Origin: Xanthomarina sp035306705
GTDB taxonomy: Bacteria > Bacteroidota > Bacteroidia > Flavobacteriales > Flavobacteriaceae
Direction: 5' to 3'
DNA length: 29,896 nucleotides
Assembly: GCF_035306705.1 (NCBI RefSeq)
Contig: NZ_DATGNO010000050.1
Coordinates: forward strand, 1 to 29,896
The notes below the pieces were generated by a model. That model was given only the letters and a program-made list of their open reading frames with translations, was not told the origin of the DNA and did not search any database. The translations under genes and the position numbers were made by a program. Positions 13,275-22,545 of this stretch are shown in pieces (positions within the stretch are counted from its first letter, which is position 1; each line of letters starts with the position of its first letter).

Positions 13275-15074
13275 ATGGCTAACATTAAAAACATTGCAAT
13301 CATTGCCCACGTCGATCATGGAAAAACAACTATGGTAGACAAAATCATGTACCACTGTCATCTATTTCGTGAAAACGAAAATTCTGGCGATTTAATTCTA
13401 GATAGCAACGATTTAGAACGAGAAAGAGGAATTACCATCACGTCTAAAAACGTATCCGTAGTATATAAAAACACAAAAATTAATATTATAGACACACCTG
13501 GTCACGCCGATTTTGGAGGAGAAGTAGAGCGCGTGTTAAACATGGCAGATGGTGTTTTATTGATAGTTGATGCTTTTGAAGGGCCTATGCCACAAACGCG
13601 TTTTGTATTACAAAAAGCTATTGATTTAGGATTAAAACCGTGTGTGGTTATTAATAAAGTGGATAAAGAAAACTGCACCCCGGATGAGGTTCATGAAAAA
13701 GTTTTCGATTTAATGTTTGAGTTAGGTGCCGAAGAATGGCAGTTAGATTTTCCAGCTGTTTATGGTTCTGCCAAACAAAACTGGATGAGTACCGATTGGA
13801 GAAAACAAACCGATAATATCGAACCTTTGTTAGATATGGTTATCGAACATATTCCTGCACCTAAAATCGTGGAAGGAAATACCCAAATGTTAATTACTTC
13901 TTTGGATTTTTCATCCTTTACTGGACGTATTGCTATTGGGCGTTTAACTCGTGGTGAGCTGAAAGTTGGACAAAACATTTCTTTGGTTAAGAGAGATGGA
14001 AGTATTGTGAAAAATAAAATTAAGGAACTTCATGTTTTTGAAGGTGTAGGCCGTAAGAAGGTTGACGAAATTCAAACGGGAGATATTTGTGCCATCGTTG
14101 GATTGGAAGGTTTTGAAATTGGAGATACCGTTGCCGATTTTGAACATCCAGAAGGTTTAAAAACCATTGCAATTGATGAGCCAACCATGAGTATGTTGTT
14201 TACTATTAACGATTCGCCTTTCTTTGGAAAAGATGGAAAGTTTGTTACTTCTAGACATATTAAAGATCGTCTGTACAAGGAATTAGAGAAAAATTTGGCG
14301 CTTCGTGTTAATGAAACAGATAGTGCAGATAAATTTATAGTTTTTGGTCGTGGTGTTTTGCACTTATCGGTTTTAATTGAAACCATGCGTCGCGAAGGTT
14401 ACGAACTTCAAATTGGACAACCACAAGTTATTATTAGAGAAATTGATGGTGTGAAATGTGAGCCAGTTGAAGAAATGACCATCGATTTACCAGAAGAAGT
14501 TTCTGGAAAAGCTATTGAAATGGTAACCATGCGTAAAGGCGAAATGCTGAGTATGGAAGCTAAAGGAGATAGAATGATTTGTAAATTCATGGTTCCTTCT
14601 AGAGGGATTATCGGTTTGCGTAATCAACTATTAACTGCTACTGCAGGAGAAGCTATTATGTCGCATAGATTTGTAGAATATCAACCGTTAAAAGGAGGTA
14701 TTCCAGAACGTCAGAATGGTTCTTTGGTTTCTATGGAAAAAGGTCAAGCCATTCCATATTCTATTGATAAATTACAGGATAGAGGAAAGTTTTTTGTCGA
14801 TCCAGGTGAAGACATTTACGAAGGTCAAGTAATTGGCGAAAACTCTCGTGGAGACGATATGGCTGTGAACGTAACAAAAACTAAAAAGTTAAGTAACGTG
14901 CGTAGTTCTGGAGCCGATGATAAAGCTAGAATAGTTCCGGCTATTAAATTTTCGTTAGAAGAAGCTTTAGAATATATTCAAAAAGATGAGTATGTTGAGG
15001 TGACGCCACATCACATTCGTTTACGTAAAATATACTTAACTGAAGTTGAGCGTAAAAGACATAAAACAGTTTAA
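13275..15074 (+). CDS. typA: Ribosome-binding translational GTPase TypA/BipA
   Basis: This is a 599-aa translation-factor GTPase of full family length. G1 is AHVDHGKT (11-18), the switch region is ERERGITI (48-55), G3 is DTPGH (73-77) and G4 is NKVD (127-130). These are followed by domain II, the EF-G-like domains III and V, and the TypA-specific C-terminal domain (NVTKTKKLSNVRSSG, then EYVEVTPHHIRLRK). TypA binds the 70S ribosome and supports ribosome assembly and growth under stress or cold. It has its own strong promoter and is followed by an intrinsic terminator at 15099-15134, so it is monocistronic. Confidence 0.97.
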   Translation: MANIKNIAIIAHVDHGKTTMVDKIMYHCHLFRENENSGDLILDSNDLERERGITITSKNVSVVYKNTKINIIDTPGHADFGGEVERVLNMADGVLLIVDAFEGPMPQTRFVLQKAIDLGLKPCVVINKVDKENCTPDEVHEKVFDLMFELGAEEWQLDFPAVYGSAKQNWMSTDWRKQTDNIEPLLDMVIEHIPAPKIVEGNTQMLITSLDFSSFTGRIAIGRLTRGELKVGQNISLVKRDGSIVKNKIKELHVFEGVGRKKVDEIQTGDICAIVGLEGFEIGDTVADFEHPEGLKTIAIDEPTMSMLFTINDSPFFGKDGKFVTSRHIKDRLYKELEKNLALRVNETDSADKFIVFGRGVLHLSVLIETMRREGYELQIGQPQVIIREIDGVKCEPVEEMTIDLPEEVSGKAIEMVTMRKGEMLSMEAKGDRMICKFMVPSRGIIGLRNQLLTATAGEAIMSHRFVEYQPLKGGIPERQNGSLVSMEKGQAIPYSIDKLQDRGKFFVDPGEDIYEGQVIGENSRGDDMAVNVTKTKKLSNVRSSGADDKARIVPAIKFSLEEALEYIQKDEYVEVTPHHIRLRKIYLTEVERKRHKTV

Positions 15075-15098
15075 ATAAAATAGTTCAATAAATATAAT

Positions 15099-15134
15099 AA
15101 AAGAGGAATTCTATAAATGGATTCCTCTTTTTTC
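15099..15134 (+). terminator. Intrinsic terminator after typA
   Basis: AAAAGAGGAAT (15099-15109) pairs with ATTCCTCTTTT (15121-15131) around an 11-nt loop, with a T-tract continuing. It lies 24 nt after the typA stop codon. Confidence 0.85.
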
Positions 15135-15155
15135 GACTTAAAAAACGACTAGAAT

Positions 15156-15386
15156 ATGGATTTTTTTGGAATTCCCTTTACAGAGTGGGTGGGCTATGCG
15201 GCCATGGCAGGATTGTTAATCTCCTTTACGATGAAGGATGTTAAAAAACTGCGTATTATTAATACTGTAGGTTGTATACTTTTTGTAACTTATGGCTTTA
15301 TGTTGCAAACCTCTTGGCCTATTATTATCTCAAATGGGGCCATTGCATTTATAAATCTTTATTATTTATTGATTAAGAAAGATTAG
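15156..15386 (+). CDS. YgjV-like small membrane protein, 76 aa
   Basis: Three membrane helices (WVGYAAMAGLLISFTM, LRIINTVGCILFVTYGFML, PIIISNGAIAFINLYYLL) with the pattern SFTMKDVKKLRIINTVGC recall YgjV/semiSWEET-like small membrane proteins. In related genomes such genes are sometimes mislabelled as uroporphyrinogen decarboxylase. Transport of a small solute is possible but not shown. It lies after the typA terminator. Its stop codon overlaps by 4 nt (TTAG) that of the convergent glycosyltransferase. Confidence 0.7.
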   Translation: MDFFGIPFTEWVGYAAMAGLLISFTMKDVKKLRIINTVGCILFVTYGFMLQTSWPIIISNGAIAFINLYYLLIKKD

Positions 15387-16537
15387 TCATTGGTACTCTT
15401 TAATCCAAGAATACTAAAAAACAAGCTAAAGAAAATTATTTGCATACCTAGAAGTATCGTAAACACTGCTGGAATTATAATTCTTAAGGTTTCAGAAGGA
15501 TTTAGTTCGCCAAAATTCAAATGCTTCCAAATACTGAGCCCAAAATAACTCAATCCTATTCCAATAATAAGAAAGAGAACACCAATAATTAAGCCGGTTT
15601 CCAGATTTAAATATTTAAATAATTTCTGATAACGCTCGCTTTTTGGGAGTAGGTTGTTTTCTACAGCATAAATTTTAGTCAGTGCATAAAATACAATAAA
15701 TTGAAAACCAATAAGCACTGAACTGGATGTGTAGAGTAGCGTATGGACATCCAACTCGATATTGTTTATTACAATGGGATGACTAATAATAATTGCTGAA
15801 GTAATAAAACCAAGTAGTATTAAAAAAACACCTGGAATTAAGAAAAGCCATTGTGGACTGTATAAAAGCAGAAATCTTAAATGTCTCCAACCGTCCTTCC
15901 ATGTATTAAGATGAGGTGCTCTTGTTCTACCATCAGGTTTTAGAGTTGTAGGGACTTCGGTTATTTTTAGGTTATTAAGTTTAGATTTAACAATCATTTC
16001 GGATGCGAACTCCATTCCGGTTGTTTTTAAATCCATTTTATAGTAAGCTTCCTTACTAAAACCCCTTAACCCACAATGAAAGTCGCCTATATCAATTTTA
16101 TAGAACAAACGTCCTAAAAATGATAGTACAGGATTTCCTAAATATTTGTGTAAGAAAGGCATGGCGCCTTTTTCAACTCCTCCTTTAAATCGGTTTCCCA
16201 TTACCAAGTCGGTACCTGTTCTAAGTTCGTTTAAAAAGGGTTGTAATGCTTCAAAATTATAGCTATCATCGGCATCGGCCATAATTATATATTTTCCTGA
16301 CGCCGCTTCAATTCCACCTCTTAAAGCACTTCCGTAGCCTTTTTCTTTTACAGGAACAACCTTGGCTTTCAGGTTTTTTGCTATGTCTTGCGAGCCATCT
16401 GTACTGCCATTATCTGCAATTATAATTTCACCATCAACTTGATTTTTAAATAAAAAAGATTGCGCTTTTTTTATACAAATCCCTAATGTTTCTGCCTCGT
16501 TTAAACAGGGCATTACAATAGATAATTCTTTATTCAT
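15383..16537 (-). CDS. Family 2 glycosyltransferase with C-terminal membrane helices (DPM1/DpgS-like)
   Basis: This 384-aa protein has an N-terminal GT2 domain: VMPCLNEAETLG (7-18), IIADNGSTDGSQD, the metal-binding YIIMADADDSYN, and FHCGLRGFSKEAYY. About four membrane helices follow from residue 230. The layout matches polyprenyl-phosphate sugar synthases (dolichol-phosphate mannose synthase-like), which load a sugar onto undecaprenyl phosphate for use by GT-C enzymes. The start overlaps by 8 nt the end of a polytopic protein with possible GT-C features, a pairing that fits donor and transferase. It acts at the cytoplasmic face of the inner membrane. Confidence 0.88.
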   Translation of the reverse strand: MNKELSIVMPCLNEAETLGICIKKAQSFLFKNQVDGEIIIADNGSTDGSQDIAKNLKAKVVPVKEKGYGSALRGGIEAASGKYIIMADADDSYNFEALQPFLNELRTGTDLVMGNRFKGGVEKGAMPFLHKYLGNPVLSFLGRLFYKIDIGDFHCGLRGFSKEAYYKMDLKTTGMEFASEMIVKSKLNNLKITEVPTTLKPDGRTRAPHLNTWKDGWRHLRFLLLYSPQWLFLIPGVFLILLGFITSAIIISHPIVINNIELDVHTLLYTSSSVLIGFQFIVFYALTKIYAVENNLLPKSERYQKLFKYLNLETGLIIGVLFLIIGIGLSYFGLSIWKHLNFGELNPSETLRIIIPAVFTILLGMQIIFFSLFFSILGLKSTND

Positions 16538-17822
16538 GAGATTGTGGGTTACGAGAGTTAAATGTTTCCAGCAAAATAAAAAGGACTAAAAATAGGGTCC
16601 AATCGTTGTAAAAAGTAAATCGTTTTAAAGTATGCATACCAATGGCAACTAAAATAATATTGGAAAAAGTTAAAAGTAAAACTAAACTAATTATTTCACT
16701 TTGTTTTGTTTTTTTCCGTATTAACGAAACTAGCGCATAAACTAATAGAATCAGGTAAATCAATAAATATTTTGCATTACCAAAAGCATGTATTATATTT
16801 TTAATATAAAGATTTAGCCAAGCTTTAAAATTATCGCGTATTAAAGGTAGCGTCATTTTTAAAGTAAGGATATCTACTGCAATATAAACTTCATCTTCTG
16901 TGTTATTCGTAGCGGTAGCATGGATGCCAGCCGGTAGAACCGTGTGATTTGCAATTTCTGAATAATGCGTAATATAAGGCATGATATTGTCAGAACGATC
17001 TAAAGAATCTAAGTTGTGAATGTTTAATTGCTTTAAAGCTAATTGTTTATAGGTTTCTGAAAAAAGCAGGCGTTCTTCAGGAGTATTATAAAGTGAAATA
17101 TCCTCTTCATCGGCCACATAAAATGCTGGTGTTATAAAATGAATACCAGACCAAGGTGTGCTTACAAAATGATTGTGTTTAATTTTATGATACGTTTTAT
17201 CTGCTATGGAAACGAAAAAAGGGACACATAAAAAAACAGCAAATACCCAAATATGTTTTTTATAATTTTTAGTTTTAAAACTCACATACATAAGAATTAG
17301 AATACCAATAGGAACTAAAAAAAGAAATTGTTTTCGCGTCAGGATAAGTATAAAAAGAGTTGTAAATAAATAGATGAAATTCTTGTTTTGCTGTGTGTTT
17401 AATAGAGTAATATATTGAGCAACAACAATTAAGTATAAAGGGTATGCTAAAGCTTCGGATAGAAATCCATTAGCAATAGCATGATGATACACATAAGGTA
17501 GGAGTAAAATTAGAGTTAAAAATAAATACCAGAAATTATGAAGTGTTATATGCTTCTTAATTGTGTTCATTAAAAATCCAACAGCAAAAATACCTAGACA
17601 AACCTGAAAGAATATAGTCGCAAAATTAAAGAATGAACCAAATAGATGTTTTAAGGCAGCTAGTAAGATTGGGTATGGAGCAGATCTGATAATAGACATG
17701 GTTAAATAGCCTTCAGAGTCGTTGTGAGGTTGTATAGGCTTTGTTAATGTAAAAACAAGTACCATGGCAAAAAGAAGGTAGGTAATAAAGGTCAAATGTT
17801 TTTCCGAGATGTTAAAGCGCAT
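16530..17822 (-). CDS. Polytopic membrane protein, probable GT-C-type glycosyltransferase
   Basis: This 430-aa protein has about ten membrane helices and a soluble loop between roughly residues 205 and 300. An acidic motif HNDSEGY occurs in the first periplasmic loop (residues 33-39), where GT-C enzymes place their catalytic Asp. It overlaps by 8 nt the next gene, a polyprenyl-phosphate sugar synthase-like GT2, which supports a role as a sugar transferase using a lipid-linked donor. The similarity is by layout only. A Wzy-like polymerase is the main alternative, and no O-antigen polymerase is otherwise apparent in the window. Confidence 0.6.
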   Translation of the reverse strand: MRFNISEKHLTFITYLLFAMVLVFTLTKPIQPHNDSEGYLTMSIIRSAPYPILLAALKHLFGSFFNFATIFFQVCLGIFAVGFLMNTIKKHITLHNFWYLFLTLILLLPYVYHHAIANGFLSEALAYPLYLIVVAQYITLLNTQQNKNFIYLFTTLFILILTRKQFLFLVPIGILILMYVSFKTKNYKKHIWVFAVFLCVPFFVSIADKTYHKIKHNHFVSTPWSGIHFITPAFYVADEEDISLYNTPEERLLFSETYKQLALKQLNIHNLDSLDRSDNIMPYITHYSEIANHTVLPAGIHATATNNTEDEVYIAVDILTLKMTLPLIRDNFKAWLNLYIKNIIHAFGNAKYLLIYLILLVYALVSLIRKKTKQSEIISLVLLLTFSNIILVAIGMHTLKRFTFYNDWTLFLVLFILLETFNSRNPQSHE

Positions 17823-17891
17823 ACCTTGAATTAATTTAGGTAAAAATAAAAAATAACTTTAGTTTTACTGCTATCATACACATTAAGTTAT

Positions 17892-18896
17892 TTGGAAAAG
17901 GAATTCTTACATATCAGCTCTAGTTTTACAGTTAAAAATTATAATCACAAGCATAAATCGTTGTGGAATGATTTCTTGGAACAGTCTAAAAACGGCACTT
18001 TTTTATGCCATCGTGATTTTATGGAATATCATAAAGATAGATTCCAAGATCATTCATTATTGATTTTTAAAAATGAAAAGCTGGTGGCACTCTTTCCAGC
18101 AAACATTAAAAACCATATTATATATTCGCATCAAGGGCTTACTTATGGGGGTTTGATAGTTGGTAAAAACTCCAGCTTCAAAACCATTTTAAAAGCATTT
18201 AAAAGTGTGCTCGAATCCATAGAAAGTCATGGAATAGAGGAGTTGATAATTAAGCCAACTCCTAGAATGTATCACACACGTCCAAGCGATGAAATGGATT
18301 ACTTGTTGTTTAAACTTCAAGCCCAGCTTATAAGAAGAGATTTATCTTTAGCTATAGATACCACACAACCTATTAAAATAAGTTCGTCGAACAGAAAAAG
18401 AGGTTTAAAAAAGGCTTATAAAAACAACTTAGTAATTAAAGAAGAGCAGGACCTTGAACCTTTTTGGAACCTTATTTTAATTCCCAACTTAGAAGAAAAA
18501 CATGGTGTAGAGCCTGTTCATACTTTGGAGGAAATAAGTTATCTAAAATCTAAATTCCCTAAAAACATCCGGCAGTTTAATGTGTATAAAGACAACAATA
18601 TTGTTGCTGGAACTACCGTTTTTGAAACAGAAAAAGTAGCTCATGCACAATACATCTCTGCAAACCATACCAAACAAGAATTTGGAAGTTTGGATTTTCT
18701 ATTCCATCATTTAATTCATGAGGTTTATGCAACGAAACCTTATTTCGATTTTGGAATTTGTGGAGAAAACAGAGGTCAGCAAATTAATTCCGGTTTGCAA
18801 GCTTGGAAAGAGTCTTTTGGTGCAAGTAGTATTTCACATGATTTTTACAGTGTTTTTACAAGAAACCACCGCCTTTTAAACGATATTTTAATATGA
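17892..18896 (+). CDS. FemAB-like GNAT acyltransferase
   Basis: This 334-aa protein resembles FemAB/Acetyltransf_6-type acyltransferases: two GNAT-like halves, with FLCHRDFMEYHKDRF in the first and NVYKDNNIVAGTTVFETEKV, AHAQYISAN and a C-terminal FDFGICGENRG in the second. The start is TTG at 17892, since no ATG gives the N-terminal region. It overlaps by 4 nt (ATGA) an FdtB-type aminotransferase, so the two are translationally coupled. I infer that it acylates the 3-amino group of the sugar made by that transaminase. Hexapeptide-repeat enzymes (FdtC/QdtC) do this in described pathways. An aminoacyl modification is the alternative. Confidence 0.72.
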   Translation: MEKEFLHISSSFTVKNYNHKHKSLWNDFLEQSKNGTFLCHRDFMEYHKDRFQDHSLLIFKNEKLVALFPANIKNHIIYSHQGLTYGGLIVGKNSSFKTILKAFKSVLESIESHGIEELIIKPTPRMYHTRPSDEMDYLLFKLQAQLIRRDLSLAIDTTQPIKISSSNRKRGLKKAYKNNLVIKEEQDLEPFWNLILIPNLEEKHGVEPVHTLEEISYLKSKFPKNIRQFNVYKDNNIVAGTTVFETEKVAHAQYISANHTKQEFGSLDFLFHHLIHEVYATKPYFDFGICGENRGQQINSGLQAWKESFGASSISHDFYSVFTRNHRLLNDILI

Positions 18897-19993
18897 TAAA
18901 ATTTCTGGATCTCCACGAAATCAACAAGAGATTTGAACCTGAATTTCATAACAAATTTCAGCAGTTTTTAGACTCTGGACATTATATTTTGGGGAAAGAG
19001 GTAGAAACTTTCCAAACAAATTTTGCTGCCTATTGTGGTACGAAATATTGTATAGGAACCAGTAATGGCTTGGACGCTTTAACTTTAATATTTAAAGCTT
19101 ATTTGGAACTGGATATTTTAAAAACCGGTGATCACGTCTTAGTTCCTGCAAATACATTTTTCGCAAGTGTGTTGTCCATAATACGTTCTGGGTTGATTCC
19201 AATTTTTATTGAACCAAATGAAAAGACATTTAACATCTCGATTCAAGACATTGAAAAGCAATTAAACCCTAAGGTTAAAGCTGTTATGGCCGTGCATTTG
19301 TATGGGCAATTGGCTGATATGGAAGCCATTAATTCTATAGCTAAATCGCATAATTTATTGGTTATAGAAGATGCTGCCCAAGCTCATGGCGCTAAAAGTA
19401 TAACTGGTAAAAATGCTGGCAACTTAAGTGATGCAGCTGCCTTTAGTTTTTATCCAAGTAAAAATTTAGGAGCTTTAGGAGATGGTGGTGCTATTACAAC
19501 AAACGATCCTGTTTTAGCTAAAGCCATCCAAATACTCCATAATTATGGTGCCGATAAAAAATACGAATATGCTCTAAAGGGTTTTAACAATAGATTGGAC
19601 GAAATCCAGGCCATGTTCTTAAATGTCAAGCTAAAACAATTAGATGCCGATAACTTAATACGACAAATTATAGCCAAACGCTACCTGACTGAGATATCAT
19701 CGGAAAAAGTGGATTTGCCGTTTTACGATGGCTCTAAAAACCATGTGTTCCATCTTTTTGTGGTTAGGGTGGAAAATAGAGATAAATTTGTGTCCTATTT
19801 AAAAAAGCATGATATTGAAACCTTGATCCATTATCCTATTCCCCCTCATAAACAAAAGGCTTTAATTAATTTTAATCATTTAAGTTTGCCAATTACTGAA
19901 GCAATTCATAAAACAGTTGTTAGTTTGCCAATAAGTCCAGTTATGTCTAATGAAGAGGTGACTCAAATTGTAAAAACAATAAATTCTTATTAA
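18893..19993 (+). CDS. fdtB: DegT/DnrJ/EryC1 sugar aminotransferase (FdtB/QdtB-like)
   Basis: This 366-aa PLP-dependent transaminase has family motifs KYCIGTSNGLDALTL (51-65), PANTFFAS (85-92), HLYGQLADME, IEDAAQAHGA (158-167) and the PLP lysine in SFYPSKNLGALGDGG (Lys190). It probably converts dTDP-3-oxo-6-deoxyhexose to the 3-amino sugar (Fuc3N or Qui3N), the product of the FdtA-like isomerase encoded at 23637 being its substrate. The choice of epimer cannot be read from the sequence. It starts inside the stop of the acyltransferase gene and is followed directly by the flippase gene. Confidence 0.88.
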   Translation: MIKFLDLHEINKRFEPEFHNKFQQFLDSGHYILGKEVETFQTNFAAYCGTKYCIGTSNGLDALTLIFKAYLELDILKTGDHVLVPANTFFASVLSIIRSGLIPIFIEPNEKTFNISIQDIEKQLNPKVKAVMAVHLYGQLADMEAINSIAKSHNLLVIEDAAQAHGAKSITGKNAGNLSDAAAFSFYPSKNLGALGDGGAITTNDPVLAKAIQILHNYGADKKYEYALKGFNNRLDEIQAMFLNVKLKQLDADNLIRQIIAKRYLTEISSEKVDLPFYDGSKNHVFHLFVVRVENRDKFVSYLKKHDIETLIHYPIPPHKQKALINFNHLSLPITEAIHKTVVSLPISPVMSNEEVTQIVKTINSY

Positions 19994-21304
19994 TTGAAAC
20001 GGTTTAAAAACTATATTAATAATAACGTATTAATTAAAGTTGCTTCACTAAATTCGGTGTCTTTAATCACTAGAATTGCTGGAGGACTTTTAACTTCTAA
20101 TGCTATTGCCCATTTTATTGGGGCAGAAGGTATGGCGCTTATTGGAAATTTAAGAAACTTCTTATATTCCATTCAGTCCATTGCTACTTTAGGTTTATAT
20201 AACGGGGTTGTTAAATATATTGCCGAGTTTAAAAACAATACCTTAGAATTAAGCAAAACCCTATCATCCGCTTTTTATTTAGGTTTTATTTCGACGGTGG
20301 TAGTATCATTCTTGGTTTATTTCAATGCCGACACTATAAATGATTATATATTTCCCGAGTACAACGATTATGCATATGTTATAAAAGTTCTAGCTATATC
20401 CTTGCCATTTTACACTTTAAATTTGTTTTCCTTTTCGATATTGAATGGGTTTTCAAAGTTTAAAATGCTGATTATAATTAATATCATCGGACAAATTCTA
20501 GCAGTTTCGGTTACTTTAATTTTAATCTATAAAAACCGTATAGATGGTGCGTTGATTTCGGTTGTTGTTTCCGAATCTTTAATCTTTTTAATTACTGTGG
20601 TTGGGATTGTCAACCAGCGTAGTTTAATGCCTTTAATAAAGGTGAGTAATGTCAGGTTCACCACCATTAAAAAGCTGAGCTCCTTTTCCATAATGGCCTT
20701 GTTTTCGGCCATTGTTTTGCCTTTGGTAGCCATTGCAATTCGATCGTATATTATTGAGAATGTTGGTTTTAAGGAAGCAGGATTTTGGGAAGCCATGAAC
20801 CGGATTTCAAAATATTATTTAATGTTTGTTAGTTCGTTGTTAACCTTATATATTCTTCCTAGATTATCTGAAATAGACAATGCTAAAGAATTTAGAAATG
20901 AAGTGTTTAGCTTTTATAAAACCATAATCCCAATTTTTGGGGTAGGGTTGCTTTTTATTTATTTCTTTAGAAATATTATTATTACGATTGTGTTTTCGAG
21001 TGAATTTAAACCCGTAGAAGAGCTGTTTTTATGGCAGCTTTTAGGCGATTTCGTAAAGGTGTTATCTGTTGTGATTGCCTATCAGTTTTTAGCTAAGAAA
21101 ATGTTCTGGCACTATATGATTACCGAAGCTTTTTCGGTAATTATCCTCTATCTTTCCAGTATTTTATTTATAGATATGTATGGAGTAAAAGGAGCAACAA
21201 TCGCTCACTTTGTAACCTATGTCTTGTACTATGGAATGGTGCTTTTAATTTTTAGTTCCTCGCTTTTCGGGGTAATTCCGGATAAAAATGAGTATGATTC
21301 TTAG
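19994..21304 (+). CDS. wzx: O-antigen/polysaccharide flippase (Wzx-like, MOP superfamily)
   Basis: This 436-aa protein has about twelve membrane helices and an N-terminus typical of O-antigen translocases (NSVSLITRIAGGLLTSNAIA, then FIGAEGMALIGNLRNF). It flips undecaprenyl-linked repeat units to the periplasm. The start is TTG at 19994, directly after the aminotransferase stop codon (TAA TTG) with no gap. No ATG lies near, and the N-terminal helix is needed for the fold. Its stop codon overlaps by 4 nt that of a convergent glycosyltransferase. The similarity is closest to the WzxE-like group often beside FdtB/WecE-type transaminases. Confidence 0.87.
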   Translation: MKRFKNYINNNVLIKVASLNSVSLITRIAGGLLTSNAIAHFIGAEGMALIGNLRNFLYSIQSIATLGLYNGVVKYIAEFKNNTLELSKTLSSAFYLGFISTVVVSFLVYFNADTINDYIFPEYNDYAYVIKVLAISLPFYTLNLFSFSILNGFSKFKMLIIINIIGQILAVSVTLILIYKNRIDGALISVVVSESLIFLITVVGIVNQRSLMPLIKVSNVRFTTIKKLSSFSIMALFSAIVLPLVAIAIRSYIIENVGFKEAGFWEAMNRISKYYLMFVSSLLTLYILPRLSEIDNAKEFRNEVFSFYKTIIPIFGVGLLFIYFFRNIIITIVFSSEFKPVEELFLWQLLGDFVKVLSVVIAYQFLAKKMFWHYMITEAFSVIILYLSSILFIDMYGVKGATIAHFVTYVLYYGMVLLIFSSSLFGVIPDKNEYDS

Positions 21305-22449
21305 AACTCAGAATGCATCTCCCAAGTTTTCAAATAGCTTGTTGCCACGTTTAAGCCATTGTGCTCTCTTTCAATAAAAGCTCGTGCATTTTTTGAGATG
21401 ATTTTTAGTTGATCGGGGTTTTCAATTAACCATTCCAGTTTTTGAGCAATTTTTTCGGCATCAGGCAGAGCGTTAATAGCTACTGTGTCTTTCTTAAGCT
21501 TGTAATAATCTAACCACTCTTGATCGGCACCTGTAAATACCACTTTGCCTTTTGCCATGGCTTCTAAAGCATTAAAACCTTGATCGTAAGAAAAAACCTG
21601 ATCTAAAACAATGTGTGCTCGATCAAAGGAATGGATGTATTCTTTATAAGGTAAACTTCGAACCGTAATAATTTCAATTTTATCTGAATGTTTTATGGCC
21701 ACAAGGTCTAAGGCAGCTTCAAAAATATCACTTCCTTTCTTAAAGTAATTTTCTGTATTGATACCATGAAAGATGATGATTTTATCTTCAATCTTTAAAT
21801 CGATATACTTTAATAGGTCTGTATTAATTGGGTTTGGAATCATTCCAAGATATTTGGGATGGTTTTTTAAGGGTAAATGATAGTCTAAATCTGATGCTAT
21901 GACTCCTTTAATTCTGTCATATAAAAAGAAGTGTAGTTTCTCAAATGGTGGCGAAGTGCGCATATGGATGTGCAAAAATTGCTTTTTAGAACCTCGACCT
22001 TCAAGAAATGGTGTTAACACAGAATATTTTAAATTATTATCGGCAGCGTATTTAACACTCACATAATCAGTTCCACAGGAAAGTAAAAACACATTTTTGT
22101 TATGTTTAAAAATATAAGTTAAAAGCTGTATTTCTATATCTGGTAAACAACCAAAAGAATTTTCATTAATCAGTTGCACCACATCATAATTTCTTAATTG
22201 GGTTTGATGTAAAAAAAACTGGCGCTTGATGCTCCAGGATGAAACATCGATTTTAAAAAGCTTATAAATAACCTTTTTAATAAAAAGCTTGATGCCTTTA
22301 GTGTATTTGTTTTCAATACGTATATCAACAGGATAGTTTTTAAAATAATCGCCACTTCCAACAATAGTAACTTGGTGGCCCAATTTTTCTAGACCTTCTT
22401 TTAAAGAATTATGAAGTCTGCTGTATTCTCCAAGTAATAAAATTTTCAT
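21301..22449 (-). CDS. Glycosyltransferase, GT-B fold (family 1/4-like)
   Basis: This 382-aa protein has an N-terminal Rossmann half (MKILLLGEYSRLHNSLKEGL, KLGHQVTIVGSGDYF) and a C-terminal half with FDRAHIVLDQVFSYDQG followed by FNALEAMAKGKVVFTG, the usual donor-binding region with the conserved Glu. The sugar and acceptor are unknown. It is convergent with the flippase gene (4-nt overlap of stop codons) and divergent from the next glycosyltransferase, with two palindromes in the shared 96-nt promoter region. Confidence 0.83.
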   Translation of the reverse strand: MKILLLGEYSRLHNSLKEGLEKLGHQVTIVGSGDYFKNYPVDIRIENKYTKGIKLFIKKVIYKLFKIDVSSWSIKRQFFLHQTQLRNYDVVQLINENSFGCLPDIEIQLLTYIFKHNKNVFLLSCGTDYVSVKYAADNNLKYSVLTPFLEGRGSKKQFLHIHMRTSPPFEKLHFFLYDRIKGVIASDLDYHLPLKNHPKYLGMIPNPINTDLLKYIDLKIEDKIIIFHGINTENYFKKGSDIFEAALDLVAIKHSDKIEIITVRSLPYKEYIHSFDRAHIVLDQVFSYDQGFNALEAMAKGKVVFTGADQEWLDYYKLKKDTVAINALPDAEKIAQKLEWLIENPDQLKIISKNARAFIEREHNGLNVATSYLKTWEMHSEF

Positions 22450-22478
22450 TTATAAATTGTCATTCATTTCAGAAATAT

Positions 22479-22500
22479 AGTTTGACAAACTAAAATTTAG
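22479..22500. promoter_or_regulatory. Two overlapping palindromes in a divergent promoter region
   Basis: AGTTTG-A-CAAACT (22479-22491) and CTAAA-A-TTTAG (22490-22500) abut between the divergent glycosyltransferase genes, immediately upstream of the -33 box at 22501. They may be regulator sites for both directions. Confidence 0.35.
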
Positions 22501-22527
22501 TTGCCAAGAATTCGTTTACTATATTTG
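22501..22527 (+). promoter_or_regulatory. Promoter of the 22546 glycosyltransferase unit
   Basis: TTG (22501-22503) and TATATTTG (22520-22527) with a 16-nt spacer. Transcription would begin near 22533, just before the TTG start codon at 22546, leaving a very short leader. Confidence 0.55.
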
Positions 22528-22545
22528 ATTTCTAAATAATTATTC

